Part shown: positions 25,070 to 34,458 of the stretch, piece by piece
Position numbering within the stretch: position 1 is the first letter of the stretch
Layout of the letters: every line of letters begins with the position of its first letter
DNA from: JAEVLT01 sp964484065
GTDB lineage: Bacteria; Bacillota; Bacilli; Bacillales; Cytobacillaceae
Direction of reading: 5' to 3'
Assembly (NCBI GenBank): GCA_964484065.1
Contig: CAZAEW010000008.1
Coordinates: 1 to 64,000, forward strand
DNA length: 64,000 nt
Program-made: the position numbers and the translations under genes
The notes under the pieces: generated by a model
Seen by the model: the letters and a program-made list of their open reading frames with translations, nothing else
What the model was told of the DNA's origin: nothing
Database searches by the model: none

Positions 25070-25422
25070 TAAATTTTTCCCCTTTTTTCAATAATTCAGT
25101 CCTTATATTGTACCATGGATTTGGCAAAACGCCAGCGCCTTTTTTAGTTTTAGAATGAGGTGCTTTTTTTTATGTATATTTTTTCAAAAATGATTGAAAT
25201 GTAAGGGCTATCTGTCTAAAAAAAGAAAAAAGAGAGTCTATTTTATTACAGATATATGGAGAATTTGCAAACCAGGAGAAATCCAATTGAATAATAATTT
25301 TATCCCACTATAATCGAAAGTAACAAATGAATAGAAAAATAAACCATGATTAAACCGGCCGGTTCGACAACAAAAAAAGGTCGGTTTATTACATATTAAA
25401 AAGATTTAAAGGTGGTGAATGT
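25070..25422. other. plsY / REC-PAS-GGDEF intergenic region
   Basis: No gene is visible. The region holds the extended -10 promoter of plsY on the minus strand, an AT-rich stretch, and the palindromic leader element at 25351-25387 before the 25423 gene. Confidence 0.6.
25351..25387 (+). promoter_or_regulatory. Palindromic leader element before the REC-PAS-GGDEF gene
   Basis: AACCGGCCGGTT (25353-25364) is a perfect 12-bp palindrome. Its left part TAAACCGGCC can instead pair with GGTCGGTTTA (25378-25387) with one mismatch. It lies 35-70 bases before the start codon. It could be a protein operator or a pair of alternative hairpins. Confidence 0.4.
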
Positions 25423-26748
25423 ATGGATTATGTATTAAAAGGATTTCCAGAATCTTCTTATCATCATATTACAGTTCTGTATGTAGAGGATGATGCTTTT
25501 TCCCGCGAAAAGCTGGTGCGTATCCTCGAAAGGCGATTTGCGAAAGTGCTTGTGGCAATGGATGGGGAAGAAGGATTTCAGATGTTTCAAAAACATAAGC
25601 CGGATTTAGTAATCGCTGATATTAAAATGAACAAAATGACCGGATTGGAGATGATTGAAAAAATCCGGCAATTGAATGATCAAGTCCAAGTAATTGTTAC
25701 AACGGCATATGAAGACAGCGAATATTTACTTCAATCATTAGAGCAAAACGTGAATCACTTTATTTTAAAACCAATCGATCTTGAAAAATTATTGCTTGCT
25801 ATTCGAAAATCCATTTATCATATTCAGCTTGAAAAAGAACTTGTCAAACAAAAAAATTTATGTCAAGTTATGATGGATTCTCAAGAAGATCTAATCTTTG
25901 TTATGAATAACGGCCAAATTATTGATATTAATCGATCATTCGCCTCTTTTACTGGAATCAATAATTATCCATTGCCATCAATGAAATCGTTATTGACCTT
26001 TTTCAGGAGAAATTCAAACTATTTTTATCCAGAAAATCAAGACAACTGGGTAGATGAATTTTTCTCCATCCATCATGGAAAAGCAAAAGTAAAATGGATT
26101 GGCAAAGACGGCTATGAGAAAATATTCCTGATGAAAGCAGTTCCTATACCGAACGAAAAGCAGTACTTGTTTTCATGTAAGGATATTTCCGAGCTGGAAA
26201 GCGAAAGCAGAAGAATTGAGCTCCTGTCAACCTTCGATCCGATAACGAAAACATTTAATCGGATGAAGTTTGATGAAATATTATCAGGTGAATTGAAGCG
26301 TTCTGAAAGGTACTGTCACCCTTTCTCGCTAATTATGTTTGATATTGATGATTTTAAAAAAATCGATGACCAGTTTGGATACAAAAAGTGTGATGAGATC
26401 CTGGAAACCTTGTCCACAATTGTCCAGCAAAGAATTAGGGAAAGTGACGTGTTTGCACGCTGGGGGGATAAAGAATTTATTCTTCTTACACCTGAGGAAA
26501 ATAAATTTAACGCAGCGGTTTTAGCAGAGTCTATCCGGGCATTAATCAAAGGGTTTGAATTTCAAGAAATAGGCCCTTTAACATGCAGCTTTGGTGTCAC
26601 TGAGTTTAGTTCTGGAAAAACAAAACAACAGTTGTTAAGGGAATTAGGCTTTGCAGTACACGAATCGAAAAACAAAGGAAAAAACATCGTAACGATCTAT
26701 CATGAAAAAGAAGTGAATACAAGAAAAGAAGGTGCTCAAGGTGCTTAA
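25423..26748 (+). CDS. Response regulator with PAS and degenerate GGDEF domain
   Basis: Residues about 15-135 form a receiver domain: acidic triplet EDD, phosphoacceptor Asp in DLVIADIKMN, Thr in VTTAYED and Lys in FILKPID. A PAS-like domain follows at about 140-260. A GGDEF domain occupies about 275-430 (FDPITKTFNRMKFDEIL, IMFDIDDFKKIDDQFGY). The active-site motif reads RWGDKEF, so GGDEF is replaced by GDKEF and diguanylate cyclase activity is doubtful. The 3' end overlaps the following kinase gene by 8-17 bases, showing they work as a pair. They interrupt the plsY-yneT order of B. subtilis. Confidence 0.9.
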   Translation: MDYVLKGFPESSYHHITVLYVEDDAFSREKLVRILERRFAKVLVAMDGEEGFQMFQKHKPDLVIADIKMNKMTGLEMIEKIRQLNDQVQVIVTTAYEDSEYLLQSLEQNVNHFILKPIDLEKLLLAIRKSIYHIQLEKELVKQKNLCQVMMDSQEDLIFVMNNGQIIDINRSFASFTGINNYPLPSMKSLLTFFRRNSNYFYPENQDNWVDEFFSIHHGKAKVKWIGKDGYEKIFLMKAVPIPNEKQYLFSCKDISELESESRRIELLSTFDPITKTFNRMKFDEILSGELKRSERYCHPFSLIMFDIDDFKKIDDQFGYKKCDEILETLSTIVQQRIRESDVFARWGDKEFILLTPEENKFNAAVLAESIRALIKGFEFQEIGPLTCSFGVTEFSSGKTKQQLLRELGFAVHESKNKGKNIVTIYHEKEVNTRKEGAQGA

Positions 26749-28042
26749 GGACGTTATTCTTATCGCCGTACTGTTTGTCTCCTCTTTGATTGGTTTGGAT
26801 CGTTTTTTTCAGAAAAGAAATCTTTTGAAAAGCAGAGAACTATTAAAAAAGTTAAAGGAAAGCGAAGAATGTTATCGAATTCTCGCAGAGAGATATGAAG
26901 CCGTTGTAAGCAATATCAAAGAAGTGATTTTTCAGATCGATAAGGATGGTAAACTGCTCTATGTTAATACATCATGGGTAAGATTAACCGGGTATACTAT
27001 CGATGAATCTCTCGGAAAATCTTTACATGATTACCTATTACCATACGAAAAAAATGGATTACACAGTAACATCCAAACGAAAATGTTCAATGGTGAGCTT
27101 TCCTTAACTACAAAAGATGAAAAGGAAAAAATAATTGAAATTTCAATGCTTCCGCTCCTATCAGCAGATGGCGAGCTGTGTGGATATTCAGGCTCGATTA
27201 ATGATGTTACAGAACGGAAAGAACAGGAACGATTCGTTAAAGAAAGCAAACAATATGTTGAAAAACTTAATTTTGAGCTAGAAAAGCGTGTGCAAGAGGA
27301 AGTCCTAAAGAACCGTCGAAAGGACCATATGCTCATTCATCAATCGAGGCTTGCTGCAATGGGTGAGATGATTGCAAGCATTGGACATCAATGGAGGCAG
27401 CCGCTAAATAGTTTATCCTTACTGATTCAAGATGTTCCAGAAGCGATGGAATTTGGTGAATTAAATCGTGACTATATGAATAAGTTTTCAAAAGAGAGTA
27501 TGGTACTCATTAAACATATGTCTCAAACGATTCATGATTTTCGAAAATTTTATCTGCCGAATAAGGAGAAAACTGTTTTTTCATTATCAGAATCCATTGA
27601 AGATGCATTATCCATTTTTTCAATTAGTTTAAAAAATCATAATATCCATGTACAGTTTGAGTATCGCGGGGAGCAGATGGCTTTTGGCTATCAAAATGAG
27701 TTTAGCCAAGCAGTGTTAAACATTCTGACTAATGCCCGGGATGCTTTTGTCGAGAAAAACATAGAAAACCGTAAACTTTATATCAAAATTAATGAAAATT
27801 CTCTGTACTATTCCGTGGAAATCCTTGATAATGGCGGCGGAATTGCTCCAGAATTAGTAGAAAAGGTTTTCGATCCCTATTTTACAACGAGACCAAATGG
27901 AACGGGTCTTGGCTTATATATGACCAAAATGATTTTAGATAATATGAACGGTGTGGTAAAAGCGGAAAATAAAGATGATGGAACCTGTTTTCTGCTTTCT
28001 GTTCCAAAAAGAATTTCTGCTGCTATACCAGAATCAGCATAG
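26741..28042 (+). CDS. PAS-domain sensor histidine kinase
   Basis: One N-terminal membrane segment (VILIAVLFVSSLIGL) is followed by a coiled coil, a PAS domain (about 50-165, with EVIFQIDKDGKLLYVNTSW), a second coiled coil and the phosphoacceptor region MIASIGHQWRQPLNSLSLL. The HATPase has NILTNARDAF, DNGGGI and NGTGLGLYM. The HQWRQPLN form of the H box is characteristic of kinases common in delta- and epsilonproteobacteria and less usual in Bacillus. GTG 26741 is preferred, since AGAAGG at 26727-26732 overlaps the earlier GTG. Its partner is the overlapping regulator gene. Confidence 0.9.
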   Translation: MLKDVILIAVLFVSSLIGLDRFFQKRNLLKSRELLKKLKESEECYRILAERYEAVVSNIKEVIFQIDKDGKLLYVNTSWVRLTGYTIDESLGKSLHDYLLPYEKNGLHSNIQTKMFNGELSLTTKDEKEKIIEISMLPLLSADGELCGYSGSINDVTERKEQERFVKESKQYVEKLNFELEKRVQEEVLKNRRKDHMLIHQSRLAAMGEMIASIGHQWRQPLNSLSLLIQDVPEAMEFGELNRDYMNKFSKESMVLIKHMSQTIHDFRKFYLPNKEKTVFSLSESIEDALSIFSISLKNHNIHVQFEYRGEQMAFGYQNEFSQAVLNILTNARDAFVEKNIENRKLYIKINENSLYYSVEILDNGGGIAPELVEKVFDPYFTTRPNGTGLGLYMTKMILDNMNGVVKAENKDDGTCFLLSVPKRISAAIPESA

Positions 28043-28049
28043 TAAAGCT

Positions 28050-28076
28050 AAGCTGCCTTCGTAAGGGCAGCTTTTT
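28050..28076 (+). terminator. Rho-independent terminator
   Basis: AAGCTGCC and GGGCAGCTTTTT arms follow the kinase gene. Confidence 0.85.
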
Positions 28077-28144
28077 ACAATTTAATTATTATGAATTTCA
28101 TAGTGTAAATGGTAAAATTAACAAAAATGCGAGGAGTGAAACGA

Positions 28145-28558
28145 ATGGCGATTGAGTACCCAACAAGAGAAGAAATAGGAGCAATTTTAAAAAAAGCAAA
28201 ACGAATTGCAGTTGTTGGTCTAAGCAATAATCCCGAAAAAACATCTTATCAAGTCAGTAAGGTTATGCAGGATGCAGGATATGAAATTATCCCGGTAAAT
28301 CCAGTAGTTGATGAAGTATTAGGTGTAAAAGCAGCTGCAAGCTTAAAAGATATTGAAGGACATATTGACATCGTCAATGTTTTTCGCCGTTCCGAGCAGC
28401 TGATGGACGTTGCAAAAGAATTTGTGACAGTTGATGCAGATGTCTTTTGGGCACAGCTTGGCCTTGTAAACGAAGAGGCATACCATTTTCTTAAAGAAAA
28501 AGGGTATACGGTCATCATGGATCGCTGCATTAAGGTTGAACACGCGCTTACAAAATAA
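28145..28558 (+). CDS. yneT: CoA-binding domain protein YneT
   Basis: The 137-residue protein is a single CoA-binding (Rossmann-like) domain of the YneT/YccU family: RIAVVGLSNNPEKTSYQV near the N-terminus, then GYEIIPVNPVVDEVLGVK, VFRRSEQLMDV and VIMDRCIKVEH. The actual ligand and role are not known. GAGGAGTGA precedes ATG 28145. It lies just before parE as in B. subtilis. Confidence 0.9.
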   Translation: MAIEYPTREEIGAILKKAKRIAVVGLSNNPEKTSYQVSKVMQDAGYEIIPVNPVVDEVLGVKAAASLKDIEGHIDIVNVFRRSEQLMDVAKEFVTVDADVFWAQLGLVNEEAYHFLKEKGYTVIMDRCIKVEHALTK

Positions 28559-28569
28559 GGGATATTGGA

Positions 28570-28599
28570 GAAGAGATCGATTTTCGGTCTCTTTTTTGT
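28570..28599 (+). terminator. Terminator of yneT
   Basis: AGAGATCG and CGGTCTCTTTTTT arms form a stem with a T run. Confidence 0.8.
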
Positions 28600-28870
28600 T
28601 TGAATGGGAATTTTTATTGAAGAAAAACCGTAAAATTTATGACAAAATCATGTTGTTTAAAAACTTGCCATTTGCCAAATGAAAATAAATCGCTAAAATA
28701 TAGCATAGACCTTACCGCCCTTATGGTAATATTATTATAAAGGTTAAAGAACATCCGTTCTTTTTACAATAATTAAAAGGATAAATTCTTTTTTGAACGA
28801 ATCTTTAAACTTAAATTTGATAGCAATCAGAATGAAGTTTTCTTTTTGTAAGGATGAAAGGGGTATTTCA
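28600..28870. other. parE upstream region
   Basis: An AT-rich promoter region. TATTATTATAAAGG at about 28731-28742 supplies a possible -10, directly followed by the LexA-type box. The frame of parE is open from 28793, but those codons lack a ribosome binding site and homology. No separate gene is visible. Confidence 0.55.
28748..28761. promoter_or_regulatory. LexA (DinR) box before parE
   Basis: AGAACATCCGTTCT contains GAAC-N4-GTTC, the core of the Bacillus LexA box (CGAAC-N4-GTTCG), with one changed base at each outer end. It lies just after a possible -10. SOS control of parEC has been reported in B. subtilis as I recall. Confidence 0.6.
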
Positions 28871-30850
28871 GTGGCAAGAAATCAACAGGCTTTTGATTAT
28901 AATGATGATGCCATACAGGTACTTGAAGGGTTAGAAGCAGTTAGAAAGCGCCCAGGTATGTATATTGGCAGCACAGACTCAAGAGGGCTCCACCACCTTG
29001 TTTATGAAATTGTCGATAATTCCGTAGATGAAGCATTAGCAGGATTTGGCAATCACATTGTTGTAAAAATCCATAAAGATAATTCGATCAGTGTCATGGA
29101 CAGAGGACGGGGAATGCCAACGGGAATGCATAAGCTTGGCAAACCCACTCCTGAAGTGATTTTAACGATCCTCCACGCTGGAGGTAAATTCGGTCAGGGC
29201 GGCTATAAAACAAGCGGCGGCTTGCATGGTGTCGGTGCTTCGGTTGTTAACGCGCTATCCGAATGGCTCGTTGTAACCATCAAGAGAGATGGGTTTATTT
29301 ATGAACAGCGCTTTGAAAATGGAGGAAAGCCGGTAACGACTCTTGAAAAAATAGGGAAGACCAATCAAACCGGTACGACGATCCATTTTAAACCGGATCC
29401 TTCCATATTTTCTGCGACAACCTATAATTTTGAAATATTAAGTGAGCGGTTAAGAGAATCTGCTTTTCTTTTAAAAGGGTTAAAAATCGAGATCATTGAC
29501 GACCGAAATGATTTTCATGAGGTTTTTCATTACGAAAACGGAATTGAGGCATTTGTTCAGTATTTGAATGAGGAAAAGGATAGCCTGCATCATGTCGTCA
29601 GTTTTGAAGGAATTCAAAATGGCATTGAGGTGGATTTTGCTTTCCAGTTTAATGACGGCTACTCCGAGAATGTCCTGTCCTTTGTTAACAATGTGCGGAC
29701 GAAAGATGGAGGGACTCATGAGGTCGGTGCTAGGACAGCGATGACAAGGGTATTTAATGATTATGCCCGCAAAATTTCGCTTTTAAAGGAAAAAGATAAG
29801 AATCTTGATGGTGCAGATATCCGTGAGGGATTATCAGCCGTTATCTCCGTCAGAATTCCTGAGGAACTCCTTCAATTTGAGGGGCAGACAAAAGGAAAGT
29901 TAGGAACAAGTGAGGCAAGATCGGCTGTTGATGCGGTCGTCTCCGAGCACCTTTCCTATTTTCTTGAGGAAAACCCGGATATCAGTTCATCGTTAATCAA
30001 AAAATCAATTAAAGCGTACCAGGCCCGTGAAGCTGCCAGAAAGGCGCGCGAGGACGCCAGAAGCGGCAAAAAGCGAAAAAAAGGGGAAACAGTTCTATCC
30101 GGAAAATTAACCCCTGCACAGTCAAGAAATCCGCAGAAAAATGAATTATACCTTGTTGAGGGTGATTCTGCGGGAGGTTCTGCAAAACAAGGCCGCGACC
30201 GCCGTTTTCAGGCTGTTCTCCCGTTACGCGGTAAAGTAATCAATACAGAGAAAGCGAAATTGCAGGATATTTTTAAGAACGAAGAGATCAATACGATCAT
30301 TCACGCCATTGGCGCAGGTGTAGGTGCGGATTTTGATGTGGCCGATGTTAACTATGATAAAGTGATCATTATGACAGATGCCGATACTGATGGAGCACAT
30401 ATTCAAGTACTGCTTTTAACGTTCTTTTACCGATACATGAAGCCACTTCTAGAAGCGGGAAAAGTATTTATCGCCCTTCCTCCTCTTTATAAGATCAGTA
30501 AAGGGACAGGGAAGAAGGAAATTATCGAATATGCCTGGAATGAAGAAGAATTGCAGGTAGCGCTCCGCAAGGTTGGCAGAGGTTACATTATTCAGCGCTA
30601 TAAAGGACTTGGCGAAATGAATGCTGACCAGCTTTGGGAAACAACAATGGATCCTGAGACCAGGACATTAATTCGCGTGAAAATTGATGATATTGCCAGA
30701 GCAGAGCGCAGAGTTACCACTTTAATGGGTGATAAAGTTGAACCGCGAAGAAAATGGATTGAATCAAACGTAGCTTTTGGTCTTGAGGAAGATGATACCA
30801 TTTTGGAAAATGAAAATATTACGGTCGAAGAGGAGGAAATGGAAGTATGA
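28871..30850 (+). CDS. parE: DNA topoisomerase IV subunit B (ParE/GrlB)
   Basis: ParE is the ATPase subunit of topoisomerase IV, which unlinks daughter chromosomes. Motifs: EAVRKRPGMYIGST, EIVDNSVDEALAG (ATP-binding GHKL), GGLHGVGASVVNALS, then the Toprim domain LVEGDSAGGSAKQGRDR and IIMTDADTDGAHIQ. GTG 28871 is chosen since AAAGGGG lies seven bases before; it gives 659 aa, the family length. The stop overlaps the start of parC by four bases, so they are coupled. Confidence 0.97.
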   Translation: MARNQQAFDYNDDAIQVLEGLEAVRKRPGMYIGSTDSRGLHHLVYEIVDNSVDEALAGFGNHIVVKIHKDNSISVMDRGRGMPTGMHKLGKPTPEVILTILHAGGKFGQGGYKTSGGLHGVGASVVNALSEWLVVTIKRDGFIYEQRFENGGKPVTTLEKIGKTNQTGTTIHFKPDPSIFSATTYNFEILSERLRESAFLLKGLKIEIIDDRNDFHEVFHYENGIEAFVQYLNEEKDSLHHVVSFEGIQNGIEVDFAFQFNDGYSENVLSFVNNVRTKDGGTHEVGARTAMTRVFNDYARKISLLKEKDKNLDGADIREGLSAVISVRIPEELLQFEGQTKGKLGTSEARSAVDAVVSEHLSYFLEENPDISSSLIKKSIKAYQAREAARKAREDARSGKKRKKGETVLSGKLTPAQSRNPQKNELYLVEGDSAGGSAKQGRDRRFQAVLPLRGKVINTEKAKLQDIFKNEEINTIIHAIGAGVGADFDVADVNYDKVIIMTDADTDGAHIQVLLLTFFYRYMKPLLEAGKVFIALPPLYKISKGTGKKEIIEYAWNEEELQVALRKVGRGYIIQRYKGLGEMNADQLWETTMDPETRTLIRVKIDDIARAERRVTTLMGDKVEPRRKWIESNVAFGLEEDDTILENENITVEEEEMEV

Positions 30851-33285
30851 GCAACTTAGAAAAATTCCGTGATCTTCCTCTCGAGGATGTCCTGGGTGAC
30901 CGTTTTGGAAGATACAGTAAATATATTATTCAAGAGCGTGCTCTGCCTGATGCCAGAGATGGTTTAAAGCCGGTTCAGCGAAGAATCTTGTTTGCCATGC
31001 ACGTCGATGGGAATACCCATGATAAGGGCTTTAGAAAGTCAGCAAAAACGGTAGGTAATGTTATCGGTAATTACCATCCCCACGGCGATTCTTCTGTATA
31101 CGAAGCGATGGTAAGGATGAGTCAGGACTGGAAAGTCAGGAATGTTCTCATCGAAATGCACGGAAATAACGGAAGCGTGGATGGAGACCCGCCTGCGGCA
31201 ATGCGTTATACAGAAGCAAGGCTGTCTGCAATCTCGGCGGAGTTACTGCGCGATATTGAAAAAGACACCGTCGAATTGGTTCCAAACTTTGATGATACGG
31301 CAAAAGAACCGACAGTATTGCCGGCGATGTTTCCGAATCTTTTAGTAAATGGTTCAACTGGGATTTCTGCTGGCTATGCAACGGATATACCGCCGCATCA
31401 ACTCGGCGAAGTGATAGACGGGGTGATCATGAAAATTGAAAAACCTGATGTCACAGTGGATGAATTGATGACAGTCATTAAAGGTCCGGATTTCCCGACC
31501 GGGGGAATCATTCAAGGGATCGATGGAATCAAGAAAGCTTACGAAACCGGAAAAGGCAAGATTATTATCCGGTCTAAAGCGGAAATTGAAGAAGTCCGCG
31601 GCGGCAAACAGCAAATCGTGATTACGGAAATTCCATATGAAGTCAATAAAGCGAACCTTGTCAAAAAGATTGATGAATTCCGCCTTGACCGGAAAGTTGA
31701 AGGAATTTCGGAAATTCGTGATGAAACCGACCGAACCGGTCTAAGAATAGTCATTGAATTGAAAAAAGATGCACATGCAGAAGGCGTATTAAACTATTTA
31801 TATAAAAATAGTGATCTTCAAGTTCCATATAGTTTTAATATGGTGGCTATCCATAAGAAGCGTCCCAAAACCATGGGACTTCGTGAACTTCTTGAGGCAT
31901 ATATTGAGCACCAAAGGGAAGTAGTGACACGAAGAACTGAGTTTGACTTGAAAAAGGCAAAAGAACGTCAGCATATTGTTGAAGGGTTAATGAAAGCCCT
32001 GTCGATTTTGGATGAAGTGATTGCGACCATCCGTGCATCTAAAGATAAACGGGATGCAAAAGATAATTTAATAGTTAAATATGGATTTACGGAAGCGCAG
32101 GCAGAAGCCATTGTTTCCTTGCAGCTCTATCGTTTAACCAATACTGATATTACAGCTTTAAGAAATGAAGCAGAAGAACTTGAAAATAAAATTAATGAAT
32201 GGACAGCCATTTTAAGCAGTGAGAAAAAGCTGTTTTCTGTTATCAAAAAAGAATTAAAAGAAGTCAAGAAACGATTTGCAGATGTCAGACGTTCCAAGAT
32301 TGAGGCAGAGATAGAAGAGTTAAAAATCAATCTGGATGTAATGGTTCCAAGCGAGGATGTTATTGTTACTGTTACCAAAGAAGGATACGTTAAAAGGACA
32401 AGCCAGCGTTCTTTTGCCGCTTCAAACGGCCAGGACTTTGGGATGAAGGATTCAGACCGCCTTGTGGCTAAATTGGATTTAAATACAAAAGATGTCCTTC
32501 TGATCTTTACGAACAAAGGAAATTACTTATATTGCCCGGTACATGAACTTCCGGATATACGCTGGAAAGACCTTGGCCAGCATATTGCCAATATCATACC
32601 GATTGACAGGAATGAGGAAATTGTTCAAGTGCTCGGAGTTAAGGATTTTGACCAGGATGCCTATCTTGTTTTTGTCACCCGCAATGGAATGGCAAAGAAA
32701 ACCGAACTGAAGCAATATAAAGCTCAGCGCTACTCAAAACCATTGACCGCGATTAATTTGAAGGAAGATGATCAAGTTATTGATGTGCACCTGACAAACG
32801 GAACAGGTGAATTATTCTTAATTACCAACAATGGCTATGCTTTGTGGTTTGATGAAGAGGAAATCAGTCTTACCGGTGCCCGTTCAGCAGGGGTAAAGGG
32901 AATCAATCTAAAAGAGGACGACTTTGTGGTAGGCGGGAAAATACTTGAACCTGAAATCAAACAATCGATTGTGATTGCGACTCAGCGCGGATCCGTTAAA
33001 AAAATGAAGCTAAAAGAGTTTGAGAAAGCCACGAGGGCAAAACGCGGAGTGATAATTTTACGAGAACTCAAAACGAACCCTCATCGGATTATCGGATTTG
33101 TTCTAGCAGATGAGCAGGATGAAATTTATGTTCAAACTGAAAAAGGGATCATTGAAAGTATGAAAGTTGCTGTACTAAAATTCAGTGACCGCTATTCAAA
33201 TGGATCATTTATTCTCGATGAAAATGATAGCGGTAAAACAGCGTCTATTTGGAAAATGGAACCAGCAGCAACGAGAGTTGAATAG
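30847..33285 (+). CDS. parC: DNA topoisomerase IV subunit A (ParC/GrlA)
   Basis: The breakage-reunion subunit of topoisomerase IV, 812 aa. The quinolone-resistance region is NYHPHGDSSVYEAMVRMSQDW, which retains the sensitive-type Ser-Ser pair (DSSVYEA). The active-site Tyr is in AAMRYTEARLS. The C-terminal beta-pinwheel carries repeats such as SFAASNGQDFGMKD and TNNGYALWF. The lack of an intact GyrA box in the C-terminal part separates it from GyrA. It overlaps parE (ATGA-type junction). Confidence 0.97.
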   Translation: MSNLEKFRDLPLEDVLGDRFGRYSKYIIQERALPDARDGLKPVQRRILFAMHVDGNTHDKGFRKSAKTVGNVIGNYHPHGDSSVYEAMVRMSQDWKVRNVLIEMHGNNGSVDGDPPAAMRYTEARLSAISAELLRDIEKDTVELVPNFDDTAKEPTVLPAMFPNLLVNGSTGISAGYATDIPPHQLGEVIDGVIMKIEKPDVTVDELMTVIKGPDFPTGGIIQGIDGIKKAYETGKGKIIIRSKAEIEEVRGGKQQIVITEIPYEVNKANLVKKIDEFRLDRKVEGISEIRDETDRTGLRIVIELKKDAHAEGVLNYLYKNSDLQVPYSFNMVAIHKKRPKTMGLRELLEAYIEHQREVVTRRTEFDLKKAKERQHIVEGLMKALSILDEVIATIRASKDKRDAKDNLIVKYGFTEAQAEAIVSLQLYRLTNTDITALRNEAEELENKINEWTAILSSEKKLFSVIKKELKEVKKRFADVRRSKIEAEIEELKINLDVMVPSEDVIVTVTKEGYVKRTSQRSFAASNGQDFGMKDSDRLVAKLDLNTKDVLLIFTNKGNYLYCPVHELPDIRWKDLGQHIANIIPIDRNEEIVQVLGVKDFDQDAYLVFVTRNGMAKKTELKQYKAQRYSKPLTAINLKEDDQVIDVHLTNGTGELFLITNNGYALWFDEEEISLTGARSAGVKGINLKEDDFVVGGKILEPEIKQSIVIATQRGSVKKMKLKEFEKATRAKRGVIILRELKTNPHRIIGFVLADEQDEIYVQTEKGIIESMKVAVLKFSDRYSNGSFILDENDSGKTASIWKMEPAATRVE

Positions 33286-33340
33286 AAAAAAAGCAGTGTT
33301 CATTTTACATTTACTTTCGTTAAAAAAAAGGCCTTTTATA

Positions 33341-33377
33341 GCAAGATGGGATTGCCGCGGCGATTCCATCTTTTTTT
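33341..33377 (+). terminator. Terminator of parEC
   Basis: AAGATGGGAT and ATTCCATCTTTTTTT arms enclose a GC-rich inner stem (GCCGCGGC). Confidence 0.85.
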
Positions 33378-33475
33378 ATTCAAGCCGTTTATAAGAAGTA
33401 AAGATAGTCAATAAAACAGAACTCCTGAACATAATGCAGGCTTTTTATCATACATTTAAATCGGGGGTGAAATGG

Positions 33476-33910
33476 ATGCCGAGAGCAAAATATAAATCAT
33501 CGGATATTAGTCTGATGGCAAGAATGATGAGAGCAGAAGCTGAAGGTGAAGGAAAATTGGGAATGTTGCTTGTAGGGAATGTAATAGTCAATCGTGTGAA
33601 AGCAGATTGTTTAGACTTTAAGGGGCTAAGGACAATTCAACAAGTTATTTTTCAAGTCCAAGGAGGAAATTATTCTTTTGAGGCTGTTCAAAAGGGGAAT
33701 GTGTTTTACCAGGCTGCGAGAAGTGTAGAGAAAAGATTAGCAAAACAAACCTTGGATTACTGGAGGAACTATCCTGCAAAATATTCCTTATGGTATTTTA
33801 ATCCGCATGCTCCATGCCCGCCAACATGGTACGGTCAACCAATGTCAGGGCAATATAAACAGCATTGTTATTATGAGCCGAAGGAATGTCCTAGTGCGTA
33901 TAGTTGGTAA
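33476..33910 (+). CDS. cwlJ: Spore cortex-lytic cell wall hydrolase CwlJ
   Basis: The 144-residue protein is a single Hydrolase_2 (SleB/CwlJ) domain without signal peptide or peptidoglycan-binding domain, as in CwlJ. Motifs: DISLMARMMRAEAEGEGKLG with the likely catalytic Glu, GMLLVGNVIVNRV, DFKGLRTIQQVIF, and SLWYFNPHAPCPPTWYGQP (in part WYFNPHAPCPP). CwlJ acts in germination and lies at the coat-cortex boundary. GGGGGTGA before ATG 33476 sets the start and gives a length close to the 142 aa of B. subtilis; the frame is open from 33434. No gerQ follows. Confidence 0.9.
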   Translation: MPRAKYKSSDISLMARMMRAEAEGEGKLGMLLVGNVIVNRVKADCLDFKGLRTIQQVIFQVQGGNYSFEAVQKGNVFYQAARSVEKRLAKQTLDYWRNYPAKYSLWYFNPHAPCPPTWYGQPMSGQYKQHCYYEPKECPSAYSW

Positions 33911-33952
33911 AAAAATCAATCCCACACAGTTTGTGGGATTGATTTTTTTCTT
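33911..33952 (+). terminator. Terminator of cwlJ
   Basis: AAAATCAATCCCACA and TGTGGGATTGATTTTTTT arms form a long perfect stem. Confidence 0.9.
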
Positions 33953-34458
33953 CATAACTTTCACAGAAGAAACTTTACAATAAAAATGTTATGTAAACAA
34001 AGTGGATTCAATATAAGGAACGTATATTAAGGGATAAGCCAGTTAGGATTATATATGTTGTTCAAAGAAAGGTCATTCAACATCATTCATAAGTTTGTAA
34101 GTAAAGGCTTTAGCGAAATGGAGTTTTAAAATAGATTAAAATTCGTATAAATGAATAATCGAAATTTAAGTGTAGTTATGTCAAAAATTTATTTAAGAGG
34201 AACAATTAACTGTAACAACAATAATTAATTATGAAATCAGAATCCTGATAAATAATTCGGCTAGATTAGATTTTAGATCAATTTAGTAATTAAAAAATGA
34301 AAATAAGAAATATTGTTATTCATCCTGAAATTTTCTATTTCGTCTCACTATCATAAGTATACTTAGATTATGAGACGAAATCAAACGGGTTTCATTTAAG
34401 TTCCTAGAATATATATTAAGTTCCCGACCTAAATTTAAAAGTAGCAACAGTAAATTGC
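33953..34458. other. AT-rich intergenic region downstream of cwlJ
   Basis: About 500 bases with no convincing gene on either strand. It is more AT-rich than the surroundings. The only ordered structure is the long inverted repeat at 34337-34381. It lies downstream of both neighbours, so it is not a promoter region for them. Confidence 0.55.
34337..34381. repeat. Nested inverted repeat
   Basis: A perfect 11-bp inverted repeat (ATTTCGTCTCA at 34337-34347, TGAGACGAAAT at 34371-34381) encloses a perfect 12-bp palindrome TAAGTATACTTA (34354-34365) at almost the same centre. No T run follows on either strand, so it is not a normal terminator. It could be a cruciform-forming site, a protein-binding site or the end of a mobile segment. 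Confidence 0.55.
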
